Part shown: one piece after another, positions 51,783 through 61,534 of the stretch | Numbering within the stretch: the stretch's first letter is position 1 | Layout of the letters: each line of letters begins with the position of its first letter | Source of the DNA: Lepidostoma basale | Lineage: Eukaryota > Arthropoda > Insecta > Trichoptera > Lepidostomatidae | Direction: 5' to 3' | DNA length: 64,000 bases | NCBI GenBank assembly: GCA_022606425.2 | Contig: JAHDVF020000875.1 | Location: 1,302,001 to 1,366,000 of the forward strand | Notes under the pieces: generated by a model | Seen by the model: the letters and a program-made list of their open reading frames with translations, nothing else | Told to the model about the DNA's origin: nothing | Database searches by the model: none | Position numbers and translations under genes: made by a program

Positions 51783-52200
51783 CTATCGTGACATGATTCT
51801 CGCGCATCTTCTACACTCACACATCGTGACATGCCCGCTCTTCGATTGTTCCTACTTCGAACATGGCCGCCTTTCAGTAATTGATTAATTTGGTCATGCC
51901 ATGTCTTTCATGGCTTTCCTCGACTTATTCCGTTCACACTACTTGTATATCTTTCTAACCATTCTTCCCTCATCCATTCGTTCCATATGTCCAACGCATC
52001 TTAGGGACCCTTTCTTAATTTTATTTATCACGCATTCATCCGCCTTACATTCCTTTCCTAATTCATCATTAGATATTCTATCGTACATTGTTTTTCCGCA
52101 CATTTTTCTTTCTACGGCATTTATCTTACTTTCATCCTTCTTTCGCCAACTCCAGGCTTCACTTTCATACACAAGGATCGGCATAACTCATTTTTTTAAT
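51782..52200 (-). mobile_element. L4 LINE tail
   Basis: Minus strand: MPILVYESEAWSWRKKDESK, INAVERKMCGKTMYDRISND, ELGKECKADECVINKIKKGS, LRCVGHMERMDEGRMVRKIY. The 3' end is replaced at the S1 junction. Confidence 0.75.
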
Positions 52201-52217
52201 GACATTAATTTTAATAA

Positions 52218-52473
52218 TAATACCAGAGGTTTGATTCTTGAACAATGATGTAAAATTCCATATCAAATAATTAATACGAGTGAAAACGTAAGTTTTCTAG
52301 AAGTTTTATTATATTTTACGGGGATGACATGTTTAGCCCTTCTAAGACATTATCAATTGCCTCATTACCAAACCCATTTGATAATGCCTCAGTAGGGCGA
52401 AATATGTTATTCCCATAAAATATAATAAAAATTCTAGAAAACTGACGTTTTCATTCGTATTAATACCAGAGGT
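52218..52473. mobile_element. HF-F foldback between 13-bp direct repeats
   Basis: Both arms are present; the left core on minus reads GGGCTAAACATGTCATC, the right core on plus TTTGATAATGCCTCAGTAGG, GCGAAATATGTTATTCCC. Flanked by TAATACCAGAGGT at 52218-52230 and 52461-52473. The right arm lacks the outermost ~35 nt that the left arm has. Confidence 0.7.
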
Positions 52474-52489
52474 ACTCGTATTTGGATAT

Positions 52490-52595
52490 TTGTTTTAAAT
52501 ACTGTATTTTCACAACATTTATTTACACTTTTCATAAACATGTTTCAGGCCACAGACGCTCTTCCTCAGTGCAAAAATTCTAACAATAAGATGAA
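52490..52595 (-). mobile_element. HF-H arm, second copy
   Basis: Minus strand: TGCACTGAGGAAGAGCGTCT, GTGGCCTGAAACATGTTTAT; CUGAGGA, GAAA, CATG, UU are present, stem I is weak. Confidence 0.55.
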
Positions 52596-52829
52596 ACAAT
52601 GTCGTTATTTATGTACAAAATGAAATGGGGAGGAGTAGGAGTTAATACTTGAAGTAGAAGTAATTTTTATTTAATTAGAGTTGTGGGACAAATGAAACAA
52701 ATCAAATATTGGGCTTGAAGTGAAGTTTATATGGTTATTAAAAATAATTCCTAAGTTTAAAATGGCTTTTTAACTTCATAAATTATTTTATGGTTATTTA
52801 ATTAGAAGAAATAACAAATATGCTTTATA

Positions 52830-53320
52830 GCAAAAATCTGTAAAGCTAGTCAGAGTCATTCCTTGAGTGTTTTGTATCATCAAGACCTATGTATGGAGTG
52901 TCTTGATGTACGGCTGCGAGACATGGTGCCTATCCGAAAGGGATAAGCGGAGACTAGAGGCTTTTGAGATGTGGTCCTATAGAAGACTCTTTGGAATTTC
53001 CTGGAGAGACCACATCACGAATGAGGAAGTTCTTCAAGGAATCGAAGGAGGAAGGCACCTGCTCAGGACCTTGTCCGAAAGGCGTGCAAGATGGATCGGC
53101 CATGTCATACGTCAAGAAGGTCTCTTGCATGCCATAATGGAGGGTATGATCGAGGGGACAAACTCTAGGGGACGCCCACGCCGAGAGTACCTGGAGGACC
53201 TGTTGGTGGACGTACGCTGCTCATCATATGCAGATCTCAAAAGAGCCGCACAAGACAGGGAAAAGTGGAAGAGAATAATGGAGGAAATTGCTGCAAACCA
53301 ATCCCAGGATTGAAACCAGA
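52830..53320 (+). mobile_element. L5 LINE RT tail, intact frame
   Basis: Open over 148 residues: IIKTYVWSVLMYGCETWCLS, RRLEAFEMWSYRRLFGISWR, DHITNEEVLQGIEGGRHLLR, RRARWIGHVIRQEGLLHAIM, SRGRPRREYLEDLLVDVRCS, YADLKRAAQDREKWKRIMEE. The 'LEAFEMW.YRR...ISW.D..TNEEVL' string is the standard tail of insect LINE RT ORFs. 5'-truncated; unbroken frame. Confidence 0.9.
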
Positions 53321-53620
53321 GAAGAGAATATGACAATTTATTTACGTATCTGCGTTAAGTTATTTACGTCCTTAAATATCATAAGAGCATCAGTCATTAC
53401 TGAGCGGCTCTAAGTATACTTTTGTCTAGTTCTGTAGATACGGGAAAGCTACCCTTAAAGATGCCACTTTGCTTCCATTATGTGTAATATTCAAAGCTGA
53501 TAAAAGCAACTCCGTCGTCATTGCCTTAACACTATAAGACCCGGGCTCATTTAAATACTGATATTATTACATCTGCGCGACATAAAATTATGTAAAATAA
53601 TATGCCTACAATATATATAC
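53320..53620. other. No assigned feature
   Basis: Mixed-composition DNA without recognisable repeat or ORF. Confidence 0.35.
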
Positions 53621-53624
53621 AATC

Positions 53625-54172
53625 AAACCGCAGAGCTAAAAAGAAGAATTGGACTAAGCTGGGCAGCTTTCGGAAACATGGATTACATCATTAAAAACAA
53701 GAAAATACCAATCACCTGAAACGAAAAGTCTATGAAGCCTGCGTTCGGCTAGTTGGTCTTGAAACTGTTACATTGTCCAAACAAAGTGCTGAGAAACTAC
53801 GAGTGACCCAAAAAGCCATGGAAAGAGCCATGTTAGGAATAAGCCTAAGAGACAAATTCAGAAACGATACGGTGAGAGAAAAAACAAAGGTCACTGACAT
53901 CATCCACCGGGTGGCGACTCTAAAATGGCAAAGGGCAGGTTACGTAGCCAGAAGCTCAGATGAAAAGTGGACAAGATTACTGCTGACTTGGAGACCGTGG
54001 AAGGCGAAGAGAAGTGGAGGGCGACCGCAACTACGGTGGAAGGATGATCTGAACAGACACGTTGGAATAACCTGGATGCAGTCTGCACAAGACAGAGTGA
54101 CATGTAAGCGAATGGAGGAGGCCTTTGTCCAGGAGTGGACGGGAATAGGCTGAGGAAGAAGAAGAAGAAGAT
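53625..54172 (+). mobile_element. RTE-like LINE RT tail
   Basis: RIGLSWAAFGNMDYIIKNKK, then LETVTLSKQSAEKLRVTQKA, LRDKFRNDTVREKTKVTDII, WQRAGYVARSSDEKWTRLLL, SGGRPQLRWKDDLNRHVGIT, RMEEAFVQEWTGIG and stop, GAAGAAGAAGAAG tail. One frameshift near 53740; otherwise open. Confidence 0.85.
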
Positions 54173-54249
54173 ATAAACAACGTATCAATGAGATAAGAAT
54201 ATTTGAAAATGACTTCACCAAATTAAGATTTCCGTAAAAAAATTAATAT

Positions 54250-54500
54250 AAAGAATTATAAATACTGTTATTAAAATAAACAAAAGTTGTTTAAAAATAG
54301 AACAAGTAAAAATTCTATAAGTGATATGAAATATTCACGACACGTGTTTCGTCTTATGAGGACATCTTCGACTGTCGAACTCTCGAAGAAGTCCTCATAA
54401 GACGAAACATGTGTCGTGAATATTTCATATCACTTAAAGAATTCTTAGTTCTTCTATTTTTAAACAATTTTTGTTTATTTTAATAACATCATCATGGAAT
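54250..54500. mobile_element. HF-E foldback with hammerhead-like cores
   Basis: Arms of ~100 nt with a 20-nt centre at about 54376. Left arm, minus: UCGAAGA, extra U, GTC/GAC stem, GAAA, palindromic CACGTG, UC, GTGAA. Right arm, plus: TCGAAGA, AGTCCTCATAAGAC, GAAA, CATGTG, UC, GTGAA. Core changes at C3 and U4. Outer ends pair (TGTTATTAAAATAAACAAAA). Confidence 0.7.
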
Positions 54501-54529
54501 TCTATACACTTAATCATACATCGATTAAT

Positions 54530-54790
54530 AAATTATAAATACGTTTGGACGCCAGTGACACGTTGCGAAAATACATCGAAATCATTATCCAAAAAGCCCT
54601 CAGCATTCTCACAAAATCAAAACGTAGAGGCTACCCAATAGCAACATGGTGGGCCAACTTGGAAAAGGAGGTACACCATAAGAACTTGACAGTAGAGATG
54701 GGTCAGGATAGAAAAGTTTTTTGTCTTCGTACGAGGAAAGCCGACTCTAGATAATGCGGAATGCTAAAGGAAAAGCAGAAGAAAAAAGAA
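54530..54790 (+). mobile_element. LINE RT tail, separate family
   Basis: RRGYPIATWWANLEKEVHHK, NLTVEMGQDRKVFCLRTRKA, DSR stop, followed by AAAGCAGAAGAAAAAAGAAG. Resembles the 'W...RTRKADP' C-terminus of certain insect LINEs. Confidence 0.55.
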
Positions 54791-54824
54791 GTACATGTAA
54801 TGTTTTTTTTCCAAATGGAGATAT

Positions 54825-54965
54825 AACACACATCTTCTTTTTGTTAATCAGATTCGTTCCATTGCTGGACATAGACACCTTCTAAACTCTTTCAATATTT
54901 TCTTAAGCTATCTGCTGCCATCTACGGCTCACAACCTGGAAAATGTCACCTGTCCACCTTTTTGT
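54825..54965 (-). mobile_element. RTE-like LINE 3' end, distinct subfamily
   Basis: Plus strand TTCGTTCCATTGCTGGACAT, CTATCTGCTGCCATCTACGG, the inverse of an RTE 3' end ('RRWQQIA', 'SLEGVYVQQWNE'-like). ORF broken. Confidence 0.55.
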
Positions 54966-55295
54966 GGGAATCAGACTTATATAACAATACAATTTTTATT
55001 TTGAAAGAATACATCGACCGAGAACACAATAACAAGTGCGATACTAAGAATGGAGTATTAGCCTCTTGAGCATTGTAGCATTGTTTCATTAATGTAAAAA
55101 TGTCCAGCTTCAAAGCGACCATGTTCGGCAGTTTGATGGATTTTACCACTAGCATTAACAAATATAAGTTGTTATTGCGTTTAATGTTGGGAGATAAAAC
55201 AATCGATGAATACCTTGTCGAAGATACTTAAATATAAACTCGCCAAGATGGTGAAGTTTTAGAGTTTTGAAGAAATTTATAAGTTAGAAACCATT
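54965..55295. other. No assigned feature
   Basis: AT-rich, no recognised motif. Confidence 0.35.
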
Positions 55296-55299
55296 CCGG

Positions 55300-55690
55300 A
55301 TGATATCTAAACTATAGAAGATGGATGCGAGACATGGATATTGATAAGAGAAGTAATGAACAATATCAAAGTTGCACAACGGGCCATAGAAAGATCCATG
55401 TTGGGTAGTAGCTCACTTAGAGACCATAGAGCTAACGTGGAAAAAAAAGACCCACCAGTGTCACCGATGGATGAAGTGACAATGGGCTGGACATGTGTGC
55501 CGACGGGATGATGGAAGATGAAATCAGAGGGTTACTGAATGGAGGCCAAGGTTAGGTGAAGCGATGGTATTGTACGGATGGTGGAAAGGGTCTGGAGAAC
55601 ACTGGCGAGAGACCGAGAGGGATGGCGTGGGGGTGGAGAGGCTTACGTCCAGTAGTGGATGGAGACAGGCTGACGAAGATAGTAGATAAT
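55300..55690 (+). mobile_element. RTE-like LINE RT tail, decayed
   Basis: YEDGCETWILIREVMNNIKV, AQRAIERSMLGSSSLRDH, then stops, and RVWRTLARDREGWRGGGEAY, VQ-WMETG at the end. A third RTE subfamily. Confidence 0.7.
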
Positions 55691-56480
55691 TATCCATAGT
55701 AGATAGTAGATAATGGGTTACAAATGAAAACGCTCTTTCAAACCCGACATAGAAAGTGCTTATTCATTCAATATAATAGGACCAAGCTTTTAAAGGTTTA
55801 ACCCTTCTCTTGATACTTTCATTCTATTTTAAAAATTGCTCAACCGATGTTAATTTTTTTAAAGGGCCTTATACATGTTTAAAATGCTGGACATGAAAGA
55901 GTTAAAGCGCTGTTGACGTTTTGACGTCCTTGTTTGACGTTCCGACACATCTGACACAGGCAGAATGTTGTAGGTAGCACGAATGTTAATAAAGTATGAA
56001 AAAATTCACGCGTCGACGGGTAAAACTGACAAACTTTTGACGTGCGCCAGAAATGATGCTACACGATTTAAATTTTAGAATGCCTCCGCGAGATTTGCAA
56101 ATGGCGGGGAATATTTGACATTCCGTTTATTATTTGAGGGAATGTTATTTTATTCAAATCGTGTTGACAGATTATGTGACAGCGGATTGTTAGTATTAAG
56201 GACGTGTTTAAGAAGAACGTATTGTATTTAAAATGTAATTATCCGAATAAACAACATCATTATACGAGTAAATCGTTAAGACTACGGCTACCCCGAAGTG
56301 TTTCGGTTGGTGACTCGCTTGGTGTCTGTCCATAAATGACAGAAACTGCTATAAATTGCACAAAATTAAATAAATAAATAAATATTCAAACGTTACCAAA
56401 TTTATTTCAATGCCTAACTAATAAATTAATAATCGATTTGAAAAAAACATGAGTTTATAAATAGTTGTCCATTAACTTAA
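55690..56480. other. No assigned feature
   Basis: AT-rich with a few GACGTTTTGACGTCC-like short palindromes near 55915-55940. No ORF or repeat family I recognise. Confidence 0.35.
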
Positions 56481-56484
56481 ACAA

Positions 56485-56890
56485 ACTAACCATCACGCCG
56501 TCTTTCCATACGGTTAAGCAGGAAGAATGAACTTCCACATTGTTCTGTCCTGAAATACTACTCCATTCCTGTATGTTCAAATATTGGGCCATGCACGCAC
56601 GTCGAGTTTTCCGACTCCTCACGTGGCCGAATATTTCATTGATTTGATAATGCCACGTTTTCCTCGGCCCTCGTCTATTTCTAGGCTTATTTCGTTCATA
56701 AAACTTTCATTCGCATTGCGTTCACTTATTATATTCACATTTGACACTCTATCATATATAAATTTGCACACATTCGTCTAGTCTAAGAGATCTCATTTTT
56801 ACTGCATTTATTCTACTTCTTTCATCCTTCAGTTGCCAGTTTTATGCTTCACTTCCAAACAGAAGATTCGGTACAATAACACGATTTTAC
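56485..56890 (-). mobile_element. L4 LINE tail, decayed
   Basis: 3' end ACCATCACGCCGTCTTTCCA on plus; minus blocks RNIRPREESENSTCVHGP, PRKTWHYQIN, NVNKIMKG deleted, and KLATEG at the far end. Internal deletions. Confidence 0.65.
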
Positions 56891-56954
56891 TCTACCATTA
56901 TAGCATTTTTAGATACTTCTTTTTGCGATAATCAAATAATATATATTGCACTAT

Positions 56955-57095
56955 ATAATTAGCCTCACAGGACTTGTCTTCGTGAGAAACCTACTAAAAG
57001 ATGGAAGGATAGCTGGGAATCACCTCACAGAAGAAGCAACTATCTGGAAAACAGACCACGTAGGTCTACAATACGGAAGAAGAAGAAGAAGAAAT
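56955..57095 (+). mobile_element. L3 LINE 3' end
   Basis: GLVFVRNLLKDGRIAGNHLT-type frame (RPTKRWKDSWESPHRRS in frame) followed by GTAGGTCTACAATACGGAAG and AAGAAGAAGAAG. Confidence 0.6.
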
Positions 57096-57099
57096 TAAT

Positions 57100-57810
57100 A
57101 AATTAAATATTCTTTCTCCGACAGCGTGTTAAGACAATATGCAATTGTATTACTTTGATTATGCAAGAGTAAGACAAAAAATTACAAATAGCCCTGAGAA
57201 TGCCCGTTACAGAGTGAAACCGGTTTGCGCTTCTAACTCAAATAAAATGGTTTACACTAAGTGAAAAGTGTTTAATTTTATTTTTAAATATGTTAAAGTA
57301 CCAAGGTATTCATATGAAAGTTCAAGATAACTACATTTCAGTAATAACAAGATTAAAGCTTTTTGAAAACGAGTTTTTCAAATAATCCGATGTTTTGTTT
57401 ATTTGTTCATGTTTTGAAAAGTTTTGAAATGTTGTTTAGGCAACTTTGAATAAAGTTCAGAAGATAAAACTTGTCACCCTAAATTAAATGCTAATAATAT
57501 GAATAAAAAACATATGATAATACTTTGCAAATCGGTCAAAGAACACACCAAACACAATAATATTTTTTGTTTTCTTGTTTTTACTTCTTTATACAAGTAA
57601 TCTATTACTTTGAGACAGTATTTTTATCTATTGTATAGTACAAAAACATGATTTATTCTCGGAAATAGATATTTCTAAACCTTGGAGTATTCTTGAAGAA
57701 ACAATAGTGCCTAAGTAAACGTGTCAACTAAGTTTTTTAAGAGAATATTTCTATCAGGAGCGTAGCGGCTTTTTAAATGGATTGAAGGGGCAGAATTCTA
57801 TACGAGTATA
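57100..57810. other. HF-D arm, otherwise unassigned
   Basis: 57185-57275, plus: CTGAGAA, extra U, GCCC.../GAGT, GAAA, palindromic CCGG, UU. G8 is changed to A. The rest of the stretch is AT-rich with no feature. Confidence 0.5.
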
Positions 57811-57814
57811 GAGA

Positions 57815-58695
57815 TTGTCGAGTTGATTTCTGGGTCCTCACGTGGCCGATATTCAATATTTAATTTATTTGATCGTTAACATATATTATACTTTTTTACC
57901 ATTCTTTCTTCATTAATTTTTTCACAGGGGAATAAAATAAATGGCGCACTCAAAATCATTATAGTATAGAAATAGAAATATATCCACAGAAGTAAAGATG
58001 GCAGTACACAATGAAGTTTTAGTGCCAACCCTCGTGTATGGAAGTGAAGCTTGGAGCTGGCAAAAGAAGGATGAAAGCAGGATAAACGCCGTAAAAATGA
58101 GATCACTAAGAAGAATGTGCGGGAAAACGTTGTATGATATAATACCGAACGATGAAATAAGAAAGAAATGTAATTGCGTAGATTTTCACAGTTAGGAAGG
58201 AATAGCCGATGGTCACTGAGGTCTCCATCTTCAGGGTACCCTGAAAATGGAGACTGCAACGATCTCCGAAACGTCGGTCGAGAAGAAGTTACCGAAATCA
58301 CACGGTGTTACCCAAAAACACAACAAACATAAGAAAGAAATGTAAGGCAGATGACTGCGTCATGAATAAAATTAAAAAAGGATCCCTAAGATGGTTTGGA
58401 CATATGAAACGAATGGATGAGAGTAGAATGGTTAAAAAGATGTACACAAGCAGCGTGAGTGGGAAAAAAAGCCGAGGACGACCGAGGAAATCATAGCATG
58501 ACTAAATTAATCAATTACTATAAGGCGGCCACATTCGAAGTCGGAATAATCGACGTGCGTGCATGGGACGTTGTATGAAAGTAGAGGAAGCCCGAGAGTT
58601 ATGCCAGGACAGGGCATTGTGGCGATCCATCCTCTCTGCCTACCACTCCGGGGAAATGGCGTGATGGTTAGTTAGTTAGTTAGTTAGAGTCATTA
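57815..58695 (+). mobile_element. L4 LINE tail with an inverted 5' stub and an HF-G insert
   Basis: 57815-57925 is a short L4 piece on minus; at 57925 the orientation switches and the plus copy runs NGALKIII, NRNISTEVKMAVHNEVLVPT, LVYGSEAWSWQKKDESRINA, SLRRMCGKTLYDIIPNDEIR, (HF-G insert), KKCKADDCVMNKIKKGSLRW, FGHMKRMDESRMVKKMYTSS, KKSRGRPRKS, VRSRNNRRACMGRCMKVEEA, RELCQDRALWRSILSAYHSG, EMA stop, ACTCCGGGGAAATGG and (GTTA)4. Confidence 0.8.
58174..58328 (+). mobile_element. HF-G foldback inserted with 17-bp target duplication
   Basis: 155 nt between perfect 17-bp repeats ATAAGAAAGAAATGTAA (58157-58173 and 58329-58345). Plus-strand core: ACC, CTGAAAA, extra U, GGAGA/TCTCC with loop CTGCAACGA, GAAA, CG, UC, GGT; stem I ACC/GGT pairs 3 bp; only G8 is off consensus. 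The centre AGGGTACCCT is palindromic and the left arm repeats CTGAAGATGGAGAC on minus. It ends in an A-rich stretch (CCCAAAAACACAACAAAC). Confidence 0.8.
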
Positions 58696-58885
58696 TTTTA
58701 TTCATTATACCATCATTCGCACCGCATTTACTTTATATATTTTCATTCGACACTCTATCATACACAGAATATCCACACATTCGTCTAAGAGATCTCATTT
58801 CTTTTGAATTTATTCTACTTTCATCCTTCTATTGCTAGTTCCATGCTTCGCTTCCATACATAAGGGTCGGTACAAGAACACCATT
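58690..58885 (-). mobile_element. L4 LINE fragment
   Basis: Minus strand: YRPLMYGSEAWN-Q-KDESRI, RSLRRMCGYSVYDRVSNENI, NAVRMMV. It abuts the (GTTA)n tail of the previous copy. Confidence 0.7.
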
Positions 58886-59124
58886 ATGCATTGCCATTTA
58901 AGCCACTTGTTTCCTTATCAAAATAGTATTTTTAAATTTGTTGTGGCTACAGTTGCATAGATCTACTTTCAATTCCAAAATACCAAGAAGGCAAATCGAG
59001 TTTAATAGGTACCTCACAGTTTTGAAATACGTTAGTGCAGCAATCTGAAGCAGGCATAAGTCTGCTCTTTTGAATTTGCAGAGATAATTTCGTTAGCTTA
59101 ATTTTGTGACGAAGTTTTTCTTAA

Positions 59125-59705
59125 TAATATCTTCTTCTTCACTTTTGGTAGACTCAGGAGTCTGTTATTTCAGGCGGGATCTCTTGAGACGCTGAACTCG
59201 GGGGTCTTCCTGGTCGGCGTTGTCAGTTTGGCGTTCCATGGAGAGCTATGTGTAGTATCCTATTTGAGCTCATCCTTTCTACGTGTTGAGTTCCAGTATT
59301 GCCGTATTTGCCGTGTCTGTTACACCGATAGTCCCGGGTTCGATTCTCAAGGATGGCAGTGTGATTTTCACACTGTGTTTGGTCTGGTGTGGAAATCACG
59401 TGTCAATAATAATGGCGATAGATTCTATCTATAACATGTCATGATTCATGAGACTCAATATGATATCTATAACCCTTTACATCCCCATCTGACCACATGT
59501 TCGACCTCGCAGATTTATCGGATTGCTGTATTCCTAACTCGATCACGTAGGGTCTTGCCAGCTATAGCGCGGAGCGTTTTCATCTCGGTTGTCCAGAGCA
59601 TGCTCTTTGTCTTGACAGTGTCTGCCCTCGATTCAATGCCATATGTGAGGATTGGTCGCACACATGTCTTATATACCTTGCTGTCGGTCCTCATGTGATT
59701 GTTTC
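59125..59705 (-). mobile_element. L3-like LINE split by an S1 SINE
   Basis: 59480-59700, minus: VRPILTYGIESRADTVKTKS, MLWTTEMKTLRAIAGKTLRD, RVRNTAI..ICEVEHVV. After the S1 piece, 59130-59305, minus: RQIRQYWNSTRRKDELK, SPWNAKLTTPTRKTPEFSVS, RDPA and AAGAAGAAG end. The two parts fit one RT tail in order. Confidence 0.65.
59310..59465 (+). mobile_element. S1 SINE, 5'-truncated
   Basis: Box B GGTTCGATTCT, then GGATGGCAGTGTGATTTTCA, TTTGGTCTGGTGTGGAAATC, ACGTGTCAATAATAATGGCG. The box A half is missing. Confidence 0.7.
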
Positions 59706-60475
59706 TCCATATTTATGACAAATTTCAGGCAGCCTGCAGCAGCCCTATCCATATTTTTATTTTTTTTATTTCGTATTTTAATAATATGAAATAAAAAATA
59801 TTCTTTATCGCTTTAGAAAGTCCTATTATGTGAATTATTGAACAATTACGTTATTTGCATTGTTATGTTGGGGCCAAAGCGTTTCCTTTACGCCCTTGAG
59901 CGAGCACAAAGGGCTGAGCTATACTCCAATGGTTTTAGGATAAAGGAATCGAACTTTCAATCGACTTTGGAGTAGTTTTCTGACACGTTGTCGATTTAAG
60001 TACCAAAACTAGCGAAAGAAAGGAAATTCTCAAGGAATTTGACTTGTTTTTTAAGATTAAATAGAATTCTTAATAAACCGACCCCAACTTTTAGATATGG
60101 ATACCTGTATCCGCAAACTTTAAAAGTGTTTTCTTACTATTCGGATCTTTAAATGAATTTTCGGCTCAAAGTTTTTAACTGTATTTTTTTTTTAAATAAA
60201 GCTCTTTTATGTTAATGTGATATTTTGAGAATTAATAAATTGAAACGCAAGACAGAGTGCACTTAAAAATAGTGCAAAAATTGTCTCTCTTAAAATTGCT
60301 TTCCTTAATTTACCAAACACTTCAATGCAAAGAATTGTTTGTTTAATGACGTGAAAATTTTAAACGTTAATAATGGAAACATTACACCTTGAAATTTCAT
60401 GAAATAAGAATGGAAAAAATATTATAAAAAAAACATATAAATTTTAAGTGATAATCTTAACTTGAAACTCCGACA
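59705..60475. other. No assigned feature
   Basis: AT-rich; no coding signature or repeat end. Confidence 0.35.
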
Positions 60476-60479
60476 AAGA

Positions 60480-60870
60480 ATGATTTAATATTATATATGG
60501 TATGTTCTACTACATGGCTGCAAAACCTGGACTCTAAAAGTGAATGTAATGAACCAGTTGGAAACGTTCGAAATGTGGATATACCGCAGAATGCTCCGTA
60601 TACCGTGGACCGATAGGGTCAGTAATGCAGACGTACTGCAGAGAGCCAGAGCCAATAGAGAGCTGTTGTCAAGTGTGAAAATTAGAAAGGTCTCATATTT
60701 GGATCATGTGCTAAGGGGAGAAAAATACCACCCCCATCGACTGATATTAATGGGTAAAGTGGAGCGACGTCGGGGAGTTGGTAGAAGGCAGCTGTGCTGG
60801 CTGCAAAACATCAAAGAGTGGCCAGGAATACCAAGAGTTCAGAACCTGTTCCAATGGTGCAGGATAAAGA
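60480..60870 (+). mobile_element. L9 LINE RT tail
   Basis: MNQLETFEMWIYRRMLRIPW, TDRVSNADVLQRARANRELL, SSVKIRKVSYLDHVLRGEKY, LMGKVERRRGVGRRQLCWLQ, NIKEWPGIPRVQNLFQWC. The 'LE.FEMW.YRRML.I.W.D.V.N..VL' string is diagnostic of insect LINE RT tails. The frame is open; 5' and 3' truncated. Confidence 0.85.
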
Positions 60871-61430
60871 TAAAGATTATTTTATGTTTCTTTTCTCTTA
60901 TCATTACACTAAATTACAATTTCCCTTACCTTTAGACTATACTCCACTCCACCTCTTTAATTTAATAAATAAGTGTCATTTTCTAGCTTGATTTTGTTGT
61001 ATTTTTTATTTGAATATGTTTATTTTTATTTTTTACAACGAGGAAGGAAATCTACGTTTCAAAATATGAGAACAGATCCTTAATTATTTAAGACAATTGG
61101 GATTATGTCAAGATAAAAAAAGTACAAGATCGTCTTTATTATTTCACATAATATTATAAATTTATATTATTATTGTTATATTACATATTAGTCGCATGTC
61201 AGATATTAAAAGGTTGATACGCGACAGGAGAATAATGACGTCATGGAATATTTAAAATGTGAATTATTCCGTCGATATTATAGTTACATTGCTAAAAACT
61301 TCGAACATTTGTGACAAATGGTTCACAGATGCCGGTATCGTTCAGTAATCGGGAAGAAATTGAGTAATACATTATTTTAAGACACAACCGTACCTCTATT
61401 GGCTTACCACCAGACAGCTTAAGATGGTTT
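60870..61430. other. No assigned feature
   Basis: AT-rich; a short L4 end (TTCGGGGAGACGGCGTGATG, GTTAGTTTG) follows at 61430-61495. Confidence 0.4.
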
Positions 61431-61534
61431 GGAAAGAATAATGTGGCTGTTCATTATTTCGTATTCCTTCGGGGAGACGGCGTGATGGTTAGTTTGTAAG
61501 TCAATTAGTTTAACATAATTACTGTACATCAACT

